From Coenobita brevimanus (Eukaryota; Arthropoda; Malacostraca; Decapoda; Coenobitidae): DNA of 64,000 nucleotides. Position 1 is the stretch's first letter; each line of letters opens with the position of its first letter. The notes under the pieces were generated by a model. That model was not told where the DNA came from, ran no database searches, and saw only the letters and a program-made list of their open reading frames with translations. Positions 25,733 through 36,169 of the stretch are shown here, one piece after another. The stretch covers positions 1,987,501 through 2,051,500 of the forward strand of contig CM064697.1 in NCBI GenBank assembly GCA_032717465.1, written 5' to 3'. The position numbers were made by a program, and so were the translations under genes.

Positions 25733-25760
25733 AAGAGAGAGAGAGAGAGAGAGAGAGTGA
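25733..25760. repeat. (GA)n microsatellite
   Basis: About 13 GA units. Confidence 0.95.
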
Positions 25761-25789
25761 GAGTGTTCCTGATTTCATCCACTATATCC

Positions 25790-27345
25790 ACACGTTTTCG
25801 CTCCAACTCTTTCCCCATCTCTCCCTCTCTTACCCAGCCCTTCCCGTACAACTCTCCCTAACCCTTCTCCAGTAACGCTGCCCTTTGCCGTCTCTTCCTT
25901 TCCATCTTTATTCCCTTCCCTTCCCATCACATCTATTCTTTTCTTGTCCATAAGGCTTTCGTTCCATATCTTCCTCAAACACCTTCCATCCAACTTTTCT
26001 CCTGCCCTTCCCATTCTATTTCTCAACATCCATCCCTTCCCCTCCACACTCCCATATTCTTAACTTCCTCTTCAACTTTCTCTCCTCCCCTCGTCCCATC
26101 TCGTTCCTTCCTCCTTTTCCTCCTCCTCTCATCTTTTACCATTCCATGCCTCCATCTCTGCACCCTGCTTTTCCCTCCCTCTCTCTGCAGCTTTTCCCTC
26201 CCATCCTTCCATCGTCATTTCTCCTCTAACATTTTCCCCCTAGTCCTTCTGTCTTTCTCACCTTTTCCACCCCTTTCCCTCAGATTGCCCCCTCTCATAC
26301 CTTTCTCTTCATCTCAGACTTTTTTCCTTCGGCTCTTCCCTTCCACGCTTTCCATTTCTTTCCTTCCAGTTTCCCGCTTTCCATTCCCTGCCCATCATCA
26401 TCTTTCCAGTCTTTCCATCTCTTTCCGTGCAGCTCACTCCTCTCCTTGAACTCTCCACCCCCCCAGTTCTCTTTTCCTTCCTACCCTTCCACTTCCTTCC
26501 TCTCCTCCCCTTGTGTTTGCTTTGCCCCCCTCCCCCCCACACACTCTTCACACTATCACGACCTGAAGGGGGATCTAACCCTTCCTCTCCAACTCTCATT
26601 CCTAATCTTTCCCTTCATTCCATTCCCTCCTTTTCGTACCATTCCCCCAGTTTTTCTCTCCCCTTTCCCTCCTCTCCTCTCCAACTCCCCTTTTCCATTG
26701 CCTCCTTCGCAACTTCTCCCCCTCTTTCCACCACTCCCTTCAATTTTCCACTTCTTTCCATCCATTCCCTTCTCTTTTCCATTCCACACATTTTCTCCCA
26801 TTCACACCCACGCCTCGCCATCATTACCTGAAGAGAAACCTGGCTACTGTCATTCCTAAGTCTTCCACTCATTCCATTTCTTCCTGTTTAACTTTCGTCA
26901 TCTCCTTTCCCCTTCTATCACTTCCTTTGTACTCGCTTTAATTTGTCTCTCTTCCCGTCCTTCCCATTTCCATCCCATCCCCACCCTCCTTTTCTGTCAT
27001 ATCTCCCTCAGCTTTCCTCCCTCACCGCCCATCCTCTCCCCCTGTTTCTGGTCTCTTCCCCTTCCTTCCAACCCAACCTGCTTTCTCCCCCCTTTCCCAT
27101 CATTTCCTTTCAGTTTTTTCCCTTCTTTCTCTCTTATTCCCCTCAGTTTCCCTTCTCTCCCTCCCATCATCTCCATCTTCCTTTCCCCCTCTCTCCATCC
27201 CTTCCCTTTCAGCTTTTCTTCTCTTACCATCTCTTCCTTCCTAGTTTGTCCCCCTCTTCTTTCCTTTCCGCTTCCTTCCCCACAAACCCTTCACGCCCCC
27301 TCAACCCCCACACGCCCTCTCCTCTCCGCGCCATCACGACCTGAA
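25790..27345. repeat. 1.5-kb homopyrimidine-rich tract
   Basis: C/T-rich on the plus strand with TTCCATTCC/CTCTTCC words. Three copies of ATCACGACCTGAAGGGGGAT (exact or near) lie at about 26555, 26820 and 27333, the only purine-containing islands, each preceded by a CACAC/CCTC segment. It forms the left arm of the strand-asymmetric domain that switches at 27.4 kb. Confidence 0.8.
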
Positions 27346-27349
27346 GGAG

Positions 27350-27500
27350 GACCTCGGCGCCCTTGCACATCACTCCTGCTGACCTCGGGAGAGTCAGGGG
27401 AGCCCGCTAACACGCCCCCTATACGGTCAGGCCGGAAGCGCGGGTGAAGGATTGGCCATGGGGGTCACGCAGGCCGCTTCGTTCCTCAGATGCGGGTCGT
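27350..27500. other. GC-rich hinge between pyrimidine and purine tracts
   Basis: About 150 bases with several CpGs (CCGGAAGCGCGGG, CACGCAGGCCGC) separate C/T-rich DNA on the left from G/A-rich DNA on the right. No frame with both splice sites is convincing. An unmethylated regulatory segment is possible. Confidence 0.35.
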
Positions 27501-27509
27501 GAGGTGCGG

Positions 27510-27625
27510 GAAGAAAAACAAGGAACTGGTATGCGAAGAAAAATTATAGAACTGGTATGGGAAGAAAAATTATAGAACTGGTATGCGAAGAAAAATCGAG
27601 GAACAGGAATACGAAGAAAAATTAG
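27510..27625 (+). repeat. 26-bp tandem repeat, ~4.5 units
   Basis: Unit GAAGAAAAATTATAGAACTG plus GTATGC. The second and third units are nearly identical, so this is a recent local duplication. Confidence 0.9.
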
Positions 27626-27629
27626 ACTA

Positions 27630-28080
27630 CCGTATACTAGAACGAAAAATGCTCGGAGCAGAATGAAAAAAAAAGGACAATGAAAGGAGAACGGGTTGCA
27701 GAAAATTAGGAGGTATTAGAAAAGTACAATGGCAGATAATGTAAGGCGCGAAAGGAAAAAAAAGTCGGAGCAGAATAACAAGAGAAATGATTAAAGACTG
27801 ATGGCCACACGCAGAGAGACTGAGGAAAATCGTACAAAGTTGACCAGCAACATACGTGAAAGACTGGGAGTGTCGGTTCACTTTTGTGTTGGAAAGTTGG
27901 ACAGAAAAATGGTAAGACTGTGTAGCTAGACGGGTGCTGCATGTCCCCGGTGATGAGAGAGGGATACAGGCAGAGAAGTCAGAAGAGCAGTGACCGTTGA
28001 AAAACGATAGAAGAGAGATGCAGCATTGCAACGAAGAGAGAGAGACGGAAGGAAATCAGTGAGAGAGAAGAGGAATTAAT
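27630..28080 (-). mobile_element. 3' fragment of a jockey-like retrotransposon
   Basis: The minus-strand frame (28031 down to 27627) contains FSVQLSNTKVNRHSQSF and GTCSTRLATQSYH. These match in order the C-terminal segment of the 7.4-8.77 kb element (SFSVQLSNGRI, SIRLVTDAHS). Only the C-terminal end is present, with no palm motifs and no clear poly-A tail, so this is an old truncated copy. Confidence 0.7.
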
Positions 28081-28299
28081 GAGACGAAAATCCTAAAACT
28101 CTTTTCTGCTTAGATGAGCTGATATGGTGTGGTCCCCCACCCCACACATATGAGAGCTATAATGCAATGCAGACAGGGGTGAATTAGGCTCCAGTCAGAG
28201 TAAAAATGACAGTATACAGTAGGAACAGAGTAAAGAATGATGGGATTATAAGAACAGAAAAATGGTGGGAACCGAAGGGACATAGCAAGGTGACGATAA

Positions 28300-29430
28300 A
28301 GGGACCGAGAGGAACAGAATAAAGGTTAAATGGTAGACACACAAGAAGAGACGGGAACGGAAAAATAGATCGCTGAAAGGAATAACAGAAAAAATAAAGT
28401 GCTAGAAACAGGAACTACGATGTCAGGAGGGGAGAAGACAACGTGTTATCAAGTGTAGTAGTGGACGGAATATAGAAGAGATAGTTACAACAGGCTATAT
28501 ATGACACTGAAAATAGGATCAGAAAAAAGTGACAGGAGCAGGAGCCAGGATGGGGGAAGGGTGGAGGTGGGAGACGGGGGGTGAGGGAAAGGTAGGCGTG
28601 TAATGATAAAAGAGTGTAGAAGGCATAGGGGAGAGATTATGGACACAGATAAGTGAAATGCTGTAAGAACTGGAGAGAGCATAAGCCCCAGAAACGACAG
28701 GGTGTGGCGGTGGGAGTTGGAGAGGACGAGGGGAGTGGGGGATGAAGGGTGGGAGGTGAAGTGGTGTAGTAAAGATAAGTGAGGTGAGAGCTGGTGGGTG
28801 GTGAGGGGGAGATGAGAGGGGAAGGCCAGTGTGTTATATTAAGAGCATAGTAATGAACAGAATAAATGAGAATGGCAGGAGCAGAATAACTAAAACAGAA
28901 CTAGTGGACAATAATGAGGAAGTGAGGGGTGGGTGGTCAGCGTGTTGTCAAGAATGTAGTAGTAAAGGAAGTAAGTGATGGTAGGAAAAGAATAATAGAA
29001 GTGGAGATGGTGGGGGACACGAGTCAGTGGGAGGTGAGTAGGTCAGGGTTTGGTCAAGAGTGTGGTAGTGGAGTGAATAAAGGAAAATGGTAGGATTAGA
29101 AGAGTAACAATATAGAAGGTGGACAAGATTTTGGGGAAGGTGAGCGTGTTATAATAAATGTAAATGTGGTGGGCAGGAGTTAGGTGAGGTGAGGGAGAAG
29201 CCAGTGTATTACAGTAAAATAGTAATGGTGAACAGCAGTCAGGGGGAGGATTTGGTTTGTATTAAGTAAAAGTAGATACGATGGGCAGGAGTCAGGCGGA
29301 GGTGAAGATGAGGCCATGGGGAGGCTAGGGGGAGGTCAGGGAGTTATAATAAAAGCAGAGACAGTGGAAATGGAGTCAGGGGGGCAGGTGAGGGGGCGGT
29401 CAGGGTGTTATCCAGAGTGTAGGGCGCCGA
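28300..29430 (+). repeat. Purine-rich tandem array, ~105-bp unit
   Basis: GGTCAGNGTGTTATNAAGAG, then TAGTAATGAACAGAATAA, then ATGGTAGGANCAGAATAAC, then GTCAGGGGGAGGTGAGG recur in order. The GTCAG-GTGTTAT anchor falls near 28826, 28934, 29040, 29140, 29199, 29327 and 29398. Full units are 100-108 bases; later ones are shortened to ~60-70. Confidence 0.7.
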
Positions 29431-29509
29431 TGAGGAAGTTCGGATAATTGGACGCACCGGGGCAGGTAACCGGACGGCAAAATATGGACGGTGTGGCCTG
29501 CATGCTTGA

Positions 29510-29555
29510 GGGGAGGGGCGGGGCGGGGGTGATCTTATCTGTTGTCCCGCCCCGC
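29510..29555. promoter_or_regulatory. G-quadruplex motif plus GC-box inverted repeat around a GATA site
   Basis: 29510-29529 is GGGG-A-GGGG-C-GGGG-C-GGGGG, a perfect four-tract quadruplex motif that also contains overlapping Sp1/KLF GC boxes. GCGGGGCGGG (29518-29527) is exactly complementary to CCCGCCCCGC (29546-29555), leaving an 18-base loop. The loop contains CTTATCTG (29534-29541), the reverse complement of CAGATAAG, a strong GATA-factor consensus. It sits at the edge of the tandem array and in a locally CpG-rich stretch (29420-29555). Function is inferred from motifs only. Confidence 0.45.
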
Positions 29556-29814
29556 TTATAGAAAAACCATGAAGAGGGGCTGGTGGCGGGGCACTGGGTA
29601 GATGGAGAGAACGGAGGAGTGAGTAGGTAAAGAAGAATGTGCTGGAGAAGGGAGTAAGTAGAGAGGAAAAGTGGACGGAGAAAAGAGTAGGTATGAGAAA
29701 TTTGGTGAAAAGAGAGTGGATGAGAGTAGGTCAGAAAGAGAGAGAGAGAGTTTGTGTCGGTGTGTACCGGTATTGCTTTTGAGGGTTTGCATTTGCGCTT
29801 ATTTAATCAAACTG

Positions 29815-29850
29815 TTATTATTATTGTTATTATTATTATTATTATTATTA
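29815..29850. repeat. (TTA)n microsatellite
   Basis: About 12 TTA units with one TTG interruption. Confidence 0.95.
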
Positions 29851-30179
29851 TATGTTTTTATTATTGTTGTTGTTGCTGTTGTAAGTTATTTATATTATGG
29901 CGAGGATATTTCTATATTTTAATACCCAATACCAGTTTCTATCCTATAAAGTAAATCTGACCCTGAACACTAGTTTTGTGCTCAGCTTCAGTTTGGTTTT
30001 CTGTTTACCCCAAGTTTATATTTGGCTATGGAAAAGTGTATTCAAGATTTTCCTACTTACATGGTCAACTGGAAACCTCAACATATATTTTTCTGTATTC
30101 GTCGTAATATCGGTGCTCTGGTAAAGGTGTATGCTGTGGTAGAGTATTACGGCCAGATGGGGTCATCGTCTGTCAGGTA

Positions 30180-31021
30180 TGATACTTTGGCTGAGGGCGA
30201 CGATAGAGGAAGAGGAAGAGAAGAAGTAGGGGGAAAATATGATTGGGAAATGGAAAAGCAGAAGAAAGGGCAGGGGAAAATAAGTAGCGAAATGGACAGG
30301 AAGAGGAGGAGTAGGGGAAAAATGTGACCGGAAAAATTGAGAACCAGGAGGGAAGGCAAGGCAAAAATTAGGGGGGTGGACAGGTAGAGGAGGAACAGAA
30401 CAGGGAAGAGGAAAAGAACGATGAGGAGGGGACGGAGTGTGTACGGAGTGAAGGCAAAGAAAAAATGCTCCATAAAGTGTGAGCTGAATGGCTAAAGAAG
30501 AATGGACAGCGAAGGGAGCGAAAGAAAGACTGGTAGACATGAAGGAGAGTTGTGTGTGAGAGGGGGGCAAAAGATGGGAGATTGGAAATGAAAGATAGAC
30601 TGTGAATAGTGTGAAAAAAAAATAATGAACTGAGAAAAGAATGAAAGGAGGATAGAATGTGAAATGTGTAAAGTGTGAATGGCGTAGAGGATGGCGTATG
30701 GAATGAATGAAAGGAGGATGGTGTGTACAGAGGGCGTAGGAAACATGACGTGTGAAAGGAATGGAGGCAGGTTGGAGTGTGAAAGAAGGATGGATTATGA
30801 AGGATGTGGAGTCAGGATGCAGTGAGAAAGGAATGGAAGAAGGATGGCGTGTGAGAGAAGGACTAAGTGTGAAAGATGGATGGAGTATGGAGGAAGGATG
30901 GAGAGTGACGGAAGTGGAAGAAGGACGGAGTGTGAAAGGGGTGGAGGAAGGATGAACCGTGAAAGAAGGATGGAATGTGAAGGAAGGATTGAATATAAAA
31001 GAAGAATGGAGGATAGAGGAA

Positions 31022-31086
<65 letters not shown>

Positions 31087-31963
31087 AGAAAGGATGGAGT
31101 GTTAAGGAAGGATGGAGTATGAAGGAAGGATGAAGTGTGAAAGAAGTGCGGATGAAGGATTTCTGAAAGAACTGTGCTTTAGGTGTGAAAGTCAATGTGC
31201 CTGGAGTTGTGTGAGTGCAGTGATCAGGTAACGGGAGGAGGTGGGCGGGGGAAAGAGGAGGGAGGTGGAGAGAGAAATAAGGAAGAGAGTAGGGAAGAGA
31301 GGAGAAATAAATGGTGAAGGAGAGAGTAGGAGGAGGAGGAGTAATCAAGGATGAAGGAATGAGTAGGAGCAGGAGGAAATGGATGGAAATGGTGAAGGAG
31401 GAGAATTAGGGAAAGGCACTGGGGTTAAAGAAAGGAAAAAGTGGAAAGGATAGGGAAAGTATGAGGGGGAAGGAGAGATGAGAGAAGAAGCATGCGTGGA
31501 CGGAGAGTGGAATAGAAGGACGACGAGGAATGAAGTAAGAAGGATGGAAAAGAATAGTGAATAATGGAGGGAAGAGGAAAAGTGGTAGAGGAAGGAGAGG
31601 GGAAGATAAGGAAGAAGAGGATAAGAGAATTCATTAAGGTTGGCGGAAGGAGGAAGTTGAGAGGACAGGGAAAGTAGAAAGTAGGAGAGGGACAAGGGTA
31701 GAAGTAGGCGGAAGGAAGGGAGATGGGGATAGGAGGAAGAGGGGGGAAGAAGGGGTAGGGGTAGAAACAGGAAAAGTGAAGGAACTGCGGACAATAGAAG
31801 GAGGAAGTGGAGTTGATAGGGGAAGAGGGGTAGAAGGAGGGAGGAGGAGGGGAGTTGGATAGAAGGGAGGGGTAGGGGAGTTGGATTGAAGAAGGGAGAG
31901 GGAGGGGATAGGGTTAGGAGGAGGGATGGGGGGATGGAAGAGGGGGAGATCGATAGCTCTCAC
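30180..31963. repeat. Purine-rich tract with GGATGGAGTGTGAAAGAA minisatellite and (GT)n
   Basis: G/A-rich on the plus strand. Between about 30740 and 31145 the word GAAGGATGGAGTGTGAAAG recurs every ~20-30 bases. A (GT)n of ~30 units (31025-31085) sits within it. Large minus-strand frames are Ser/Leu/Pro/Phe-rich translations of the tract. Confidence 0.8.
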
Positions 31964-32045
31964 CTGGAATATCGGGCCGACTGATGAGAGACCAATTGGT
32001 GGGGGCCTCCGATATCGACACCAGGGATGATGATGATGATGGCGG
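31964..32045 (-). CDS. Candidate internal exon (minus strand)
   Basis: On the minus strand a pyrimidine run ending TCCCTGCTCGTGCCACAG leads into 82 bases that end ATTCCAG before GTGAGAG, a near-consensus donor. The segment is unlike the purine/pyrimidine tract around it and has balanced composition. All three frames are open. One reads SISEAPTNWSLISRPDIP; the phase-1 frame reads PGVDIGGPHQLVSHQSARYS and is the one that fits 34662-34805 before it and 13208-13268 after it. A CATCATCATC run lies at the start. No protein family is recognised. Confidence 0.4.
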
Positions 32046-32850
32046 CTGTGGCACGAGCAGGGAGAGGGGAAGAAGAGGGGACAAGGGAGGGTTGAGAGGA
32101 GGGAGGAGGAGAAGGGGAAGAAGAAGACAGAAGAGGGGAGAGGAGGGAAAAGAAGAGGAGGAGTGACAAAGAAGAGGGATAGAGGGTAAAGAGCAATAGA
32201 GAAGGGATGAAATGAGGAGAAAGAAGACAAGAAAAAGGAGTGAAAGGGAGAAGGATAGGAATAACCAAAAAGGGAGAGGAGTGAGAAACGAAAAAGGCGT
32301 AGTTAAGATGGAGGGAGGGGACGAGGAACAGGGATGAGGTAGAAAGGAGAAGAGGGAGAGAAAAGAGTGGAAATGAGTTAGGGGGACGGAGAGAGGACGT
32401 GAGGGAAAAGAGAATAAGTTAGAAAGGTTTGAGATTAGGAGGAGGAGGAGAACAGAAAACAGGTGGAAGATGAGGACATTGAGGAAGAGAAGGGGAATCA
32501 GTAAAGAGGGGGCGAGAGAAAGGGAAGGCATGGGGGAACAGGGAAAGGGAGATGAAATGGGGAAGGGACGAAGCGTGGAAGAATGACGAATGTTAAGGAA
32601 TGTGTAGTAACAAAGGAGAGTGGAGAAAGAAAAATTTTGAGCGAGGAGTGATGGGAAAAAAATGAGGATTAAGGAAAGGGGAAGCATTGAGAAAAGAAAA
32701 GGAGGATGGCAAGTAGAGAGACAGGGAAAAATAGAAGATTGCAAGAAGAATGAAGAAAGATGGGGAAGAAAAAGAGTGGATTAGGAAAGGAATGGAAAAG
32801 GAGGAAGGTGGAGGCCATAAATGAGAAAGACGGATGGAAGAAGAAGAGAA
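32046..32850. repeat. Purine-rich tract, right end of the 27.5-32.85 kb purine arm
   Basis: G/A-rich on the plus strand with AGAGGGAGAGAAAAG-type words. The 276-residue minus-strand frame across it is Ser/Leu/Pro/Phe low complexity. Confidence 0.8.
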
Positions 32851-33380
32851 GGCCTGAGACCTTGACCCTTGACTGATTGTCCTCAAAACTGAGTCCTCTA
32901 CTATAAGTTGACCCTGGCCTGTGTCGTGACCCCTGACGTGTTGTTCTAAAAAACAATGTGCTTTCTCTTTGGGTGACCCACGAACCTTTTGACAAGTTCG
33001 GATTAAAACTGTTAATTTTTTTTTTATTTTTTATTGCAAACACAAACGGATTGAACTTATGACCTTGCCCTGTGACCTTGACACTTGACGGTTATTCTTA
33101 AGATTAAATCATATCGTTCTTGCCTTACTTTCAACCTTTCCTCCATGTTTCGTCTGAATACAAACAAAAAACTAATGATTTTGCTTGGTCAGCGTTGGAC
33201 CAAACTTTGTGACCTTGGTGTTTGATCTGTTGTTCATAAAAGCAATGCAGTAGATTTCCTCCTGGGCTTGTATTCAACCCTTCTGCCGGGTTTTGTTAAA
33301 ATAGGTTAAAAACTTGGTTATTTTGCTAAAACGCGTTCCTGCGCCAATCAGAATTTATCACCTGCTCTCGCTACGCGATC

Positions 33381-33382
<2 letters not shown>
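32850..33382 (+). repeat. TGACCTTGACC-rich interspersed repeat, plus orientation
   Basis: TGACCTTGACCCTTGAC, TGACCCTGGCCTGTGTCGTG, TGACCTTGCCCTGTGACCTT and TGACCTTGGTGTTTGATC recur ~100-125 bases apart, each followed by a GTTNTTCTNAAAANCAAT segment and then CAACCTTTC/GGGTTTTGTT. It is a diverged tandem of one repeat unit. The 34-base poly-A at 33383-33416 follows directly. Confidence 0.65.

Positions 33383-33416
<34 letters not shown>
33383..33416. repeat. Poly-A run
   Basis: 34 adenines. It may be the tail of a plus-strand retrosequence ending at the TGACC-rich repeat. Confidence 0.9.
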
Positions 33417-33418
<2 letters not shown>

Positions 33419-33531
33419 AGTAGAGGGAGACTACGAGGAGAGGGCCTTTTATATACATTTCGTCAGTTCACCACAATTAATAATTTTTTTTTGCCATAGT
33501 CCGGGTCGGACGGCACAGTGTCAGGTACTCT

Positions 33532-33535
<4 letters not shown>

Positions 33536-33567
<32 letters not shown>

Positions 33568-33770
33568 TCATCTTTATCATTATTCATAGCCTCCTTATTT
33601 TTCATGTCCTGAACGCCTGATTACTTAAGAGGTACCTTAGTTGCTCTCGCCACTGTGTTTGGGCGGCGCTGCGGAGTTTACGAACACCAAATTAGCCTCT
33701 TTTTATCCTAACACGTGGAATCCCGAGCGACCAGGTTCTGGTTCACCCCCGCTCGCTTCAGTTCAGCCTT
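33536..33770 (-). mobile_element. Possible poly-A-tailed minus-strand retrosequence
   Basis: A 29-base T run (33536-33564), read on the minus strand, is a poly-A tail behind ~200 bases of unique GC-moderate sequence. No target-site duplication or RNA polymerase III boxes could be fixed, so identity is open. Confidence 0.25.
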
Positions 33771-33773
33771 CCA

Positions 33774-33776
<3 letters not shown>

Positions 33777-33820
<44 letters not shown>
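33777..33820. repeat. (GT)n microsatellite
   Basis: About 20 GT units with one TATG interruption. Confidence 0.95.
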
Positions 33821-33821
<1 letters not shown>

Positions 33822-33999
33822 TGCATCTGGGACCAGGTAATTTATCAGACTGAGGGAAGAAGTCAGTGTGTCCCTCCTGACCTGTTGGTGGCCCGCCAGG
33901 TATTCTGATGTTTGTGCAGGCTCAACAAACCACAAGGCAGAGGAATCGGTTGGGTTGTGTCTTTCTTCTCACTCGCCCAGTGGGTCTTTCCATATGGAC

Positions 34000-34150
34000 A
34001 AAAAATGTAGACAGATGGAACCCGTAAATATTTAGCCATATGAAACAAAAAATAAGGAACTAGTGAAAATGTATTCATAATGGAACCAGTGAAAATTTAT
34101 CCACATGGAACAAACAGAAATGTAGCCTAATGGAACAAAGTGTCACGCAA
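34000..34150. repeat. Short ~45-bp degenerate repeat
   Basis: CCATATGGACAAAAAATGTA, CCATATGAAACAAAAAATAA, CCACATGGAACAAACAGAAA and CCTAATGGAACAAAG occur in series between about 33985 and 34140, about four units. Confidence 0.6.
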
Positions 34151-34242
34151 TATAGCAGACTAAAATAAAAAAAGCTGCCTAGATAAACATATGGCTTTTA
34201 ATCTTCGTCTATACGCTTTCACGATAAGAAAATGATAGTTGT

Positions 34243-34661
34243 TAATCTCTCTCTCTCTCTCTCTCAACTCGCTTCCCCTCTTCTGCCTCTTTTTTCGCCT
34301 CTCCCTCTTCCTTCTGCCTCTCTTCACTTCTTCCTTTTCCCTTCGTCTCATTTTACCTCTCTCTTTTCCCTCCGTTTCCCTTCACCTATCTCTCTTCCCC
34401 CCGTCTCTTCATCTGTCACTCTTCCCTCCGTCGCGCTTCATCCCTCCTTCTTCCCTCCGTCTCCCTTCGCCTGTCCCTTTTCCCCCCGTCTCCCTTCGTC
34501 TCGCTTTCTTCCCACTGTCTCTGTTCACCGTGTCCATCTTCCTTCCGTGTCTCTTCACCTGTTTCTGTCCTCATCTTCTCCCTTTACGTCTCCCTCGTCC
34601 TTCCGTCTCTGTTCACCTGTCCCTTTCCCCTCTCACCTCCGTCTTCCTCCCCTTCTTCCAC
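34243..34661. repeat. Pyrimidine tract with CCTCCGTCTCCCTTC minisatellite
   Basis: Starts with a short (CT)n, then TCTTCCCTCCGTCTCCCTTC and CACCTGTC words recur every ~25-35 bases. The long plus-strand frames here are Ser/Leu/Pro translations. Confidence 0.75.
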
Positions 34662-34805
34662 CTGCCCGCCCCATGGCCACCAATCCGTGTGCCCCTGGGG
34701 TGTGTGGAGGAGGCAGAGCAACTCCAACCAAACGAGCCAATGCTATCTGAATCTCTTGAAACTTCTGCTGTCGAAACTGGGAGTCGTGAATGCCGGGGAG
34801 AACTT
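34662..34805 (-). CDS. Candidate internal exon, 144 bp, symmetric phase 1-1 (minus strand)
   Basis: The minus strand shows CGTCCAATATTCAG before the segment and GGGCAG before GTGGAA after it. The donor is usable but not ideal. The frame gives two bases, 47 codons and one base, so both introns would be phase 1. It includes HDSQFRQQKFQEIQIALARL followed by VGVALPPPHTPGAHGLVAMG: an amphipathic helix-like stretch and a Pro/Gly linker, with codon use (CAG, GAG, GCA, CTG) that looks coding and unlike the flanking pyrimidine tract. The other two frames are interrupted or less protein-like. It is phase-compatible with 54224-54294 upstream and 31964-32045 downstream. No family is recognised. Confidence 0.45.
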
Positions 34806-35459
34806 CTGAATATTGGACGAGGGAACTTTTCATCATACACCACGACCACCACGGGCGACCACAACTTTTCCATACTACTTTTTTTTTTTCCTTCCGGGGG
34901 TGGAGACGGGTTGAAATCAGGATAATTCGTCATAGATGCATAAGAGAGTTTTCCGTCCCTTCCCTTCCTGCGCAAGGCTTTGAGGTCCCCTTGCCTTGCT
35001 TTTTTCTTTCTCCTTTCTCGAGAGGGAAGGAAAGGGAAAGGGATGGGTAGGAAGGAGAAATATTTTGAGTTATATGCGTTATGTTTTCTTGATTTTTTTT
35101 TTAAATACTGTATGTAATCGTGACCATAATCATCATAAGTAACATTGTTTCATATCAAAAAATTATCATAATCGTTATTCCTGCAACCTAATATTATCAA
35201 CATTATCGTCATCATTCTTCTTACTCCTCTTTATCGTAGTGATCCTCCACCGCCTCTTCTTCCTCCTCCTCACCACCACCATCATTACCACCAGTATCGT
35301 CGTCGTCGTCACCACACTCGTCACCCCTACACGCATCGTTATTCCCAGTCCACCGCTCTTGTCTAGCCTGGCCCCATCCATCACCGTTATCATTACTATC
35401 ATCACCATCATCACAGCCACAAATCACCTCCCACCTCACCTTACTATCATAGCCAGTCT

Positions 35460-35463
<4 letters not shown>
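34806..35463. other. Unique and ATCATC/CACCACC-biased sequence
   Basis: From 35100 to 35450 there is a weak ATCATCATT/CACCACC trinucleotide bias without a pure array. No gene is seen outside the candidate exon to its left. Confidence 0.5.
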
Positions 35464-35503
<40 letters not shown>

Positions 35504-35550
35504 TAGTCAGTCAGTCAGTATGTGTACCGTAATTATTTTGTTATTCCTAC

Positions 35551-35594
<44 letters not shown>
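35464..35594. repeat. (GA)n and (TA)n microsatellites
   Basis: (GA)n of ~19 units at 35464-35501, a short GTCA repeat after it, and (TA)n of ~22 units at about 35550-35594. Confidence 0.95.
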
Positions 35595-35597
<3 letters not shown>

Positions 35598-36165
35598 TAA
35601 AATAAGTAGGTTGCTTTAATTGAAATTAATGTTATTGATGTCGACAATTGCATGACGGGGCAGATGAGATTAGTATTTGGCAGAGATGACGATACGAGAT
35701 TATTAATGAGTCTGAATTAATAGAATGGAATATGTTGTCAGTGGACTTATGAAACAATAAGTACTGTATAGCAACTGAAGGAATAAATCGCAGTGAATAC
35801 GCTCAACCTTCTGAATATGGTGAAATCTTTTATTTTTGATAATTCCAAATCACAAGATGCTTTTGTTTATAAAGCCTTGCGTTGTGAGACGATTAGAAAT
35901 TCTTTTTAGCCCATTCAGTAACGATGACATCTTTATACGCATCGTCCTGTCTACCACTGTGCGATGAATTGAACTCTGGGCTGAAGAGATAAAATCAGCA
36001 TCGGCCAAGTCCATGTCCTGGAACGGTTACATAGACGGCAGAGTAAGCCAGCCCCATGGCAGAAGATTATCGATGACATTATAGAAACCGACAAGCATCT
36101 CTGCATGTTATTCTGTCACTGACTGACTATGTAAGTAGTTTGTATTAATGACTAAGGGACCGAAG
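35595..36165. other. AT-rich unique sequence with a possible TTAA-repeat remnant
   Basis: CCCATTCAGTAACGATGACA at about 35910 resembles the TTAACCC-end of the dispersed repeat, but the core is not clear. Nothing else is recognised. Confidence 0.35.
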
Positions 36166-36169
36166 TGCA

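Noticed and set aside
29423..29465. Short plus-strand segment reading ADEEVRIIGRTGA before a GCAG|GTAACC donor
   Set aside because: Only 43 bases, with no polypyrimidine tract before the only available AG.
31914..32744. 276-codon minus-strand frame
   Set aside because: Most of it is low-complexity translation of the purine arm. Only its last part overlaps a separately argued exon candidate (31964-32045).
33383..33564. A single element bounded by poly-A (33383) and poly-T (33536)
   Set aside because: The 120 bases between are unique, and A and T tails face away from a shared body, which fits two separate tails rather than one element.
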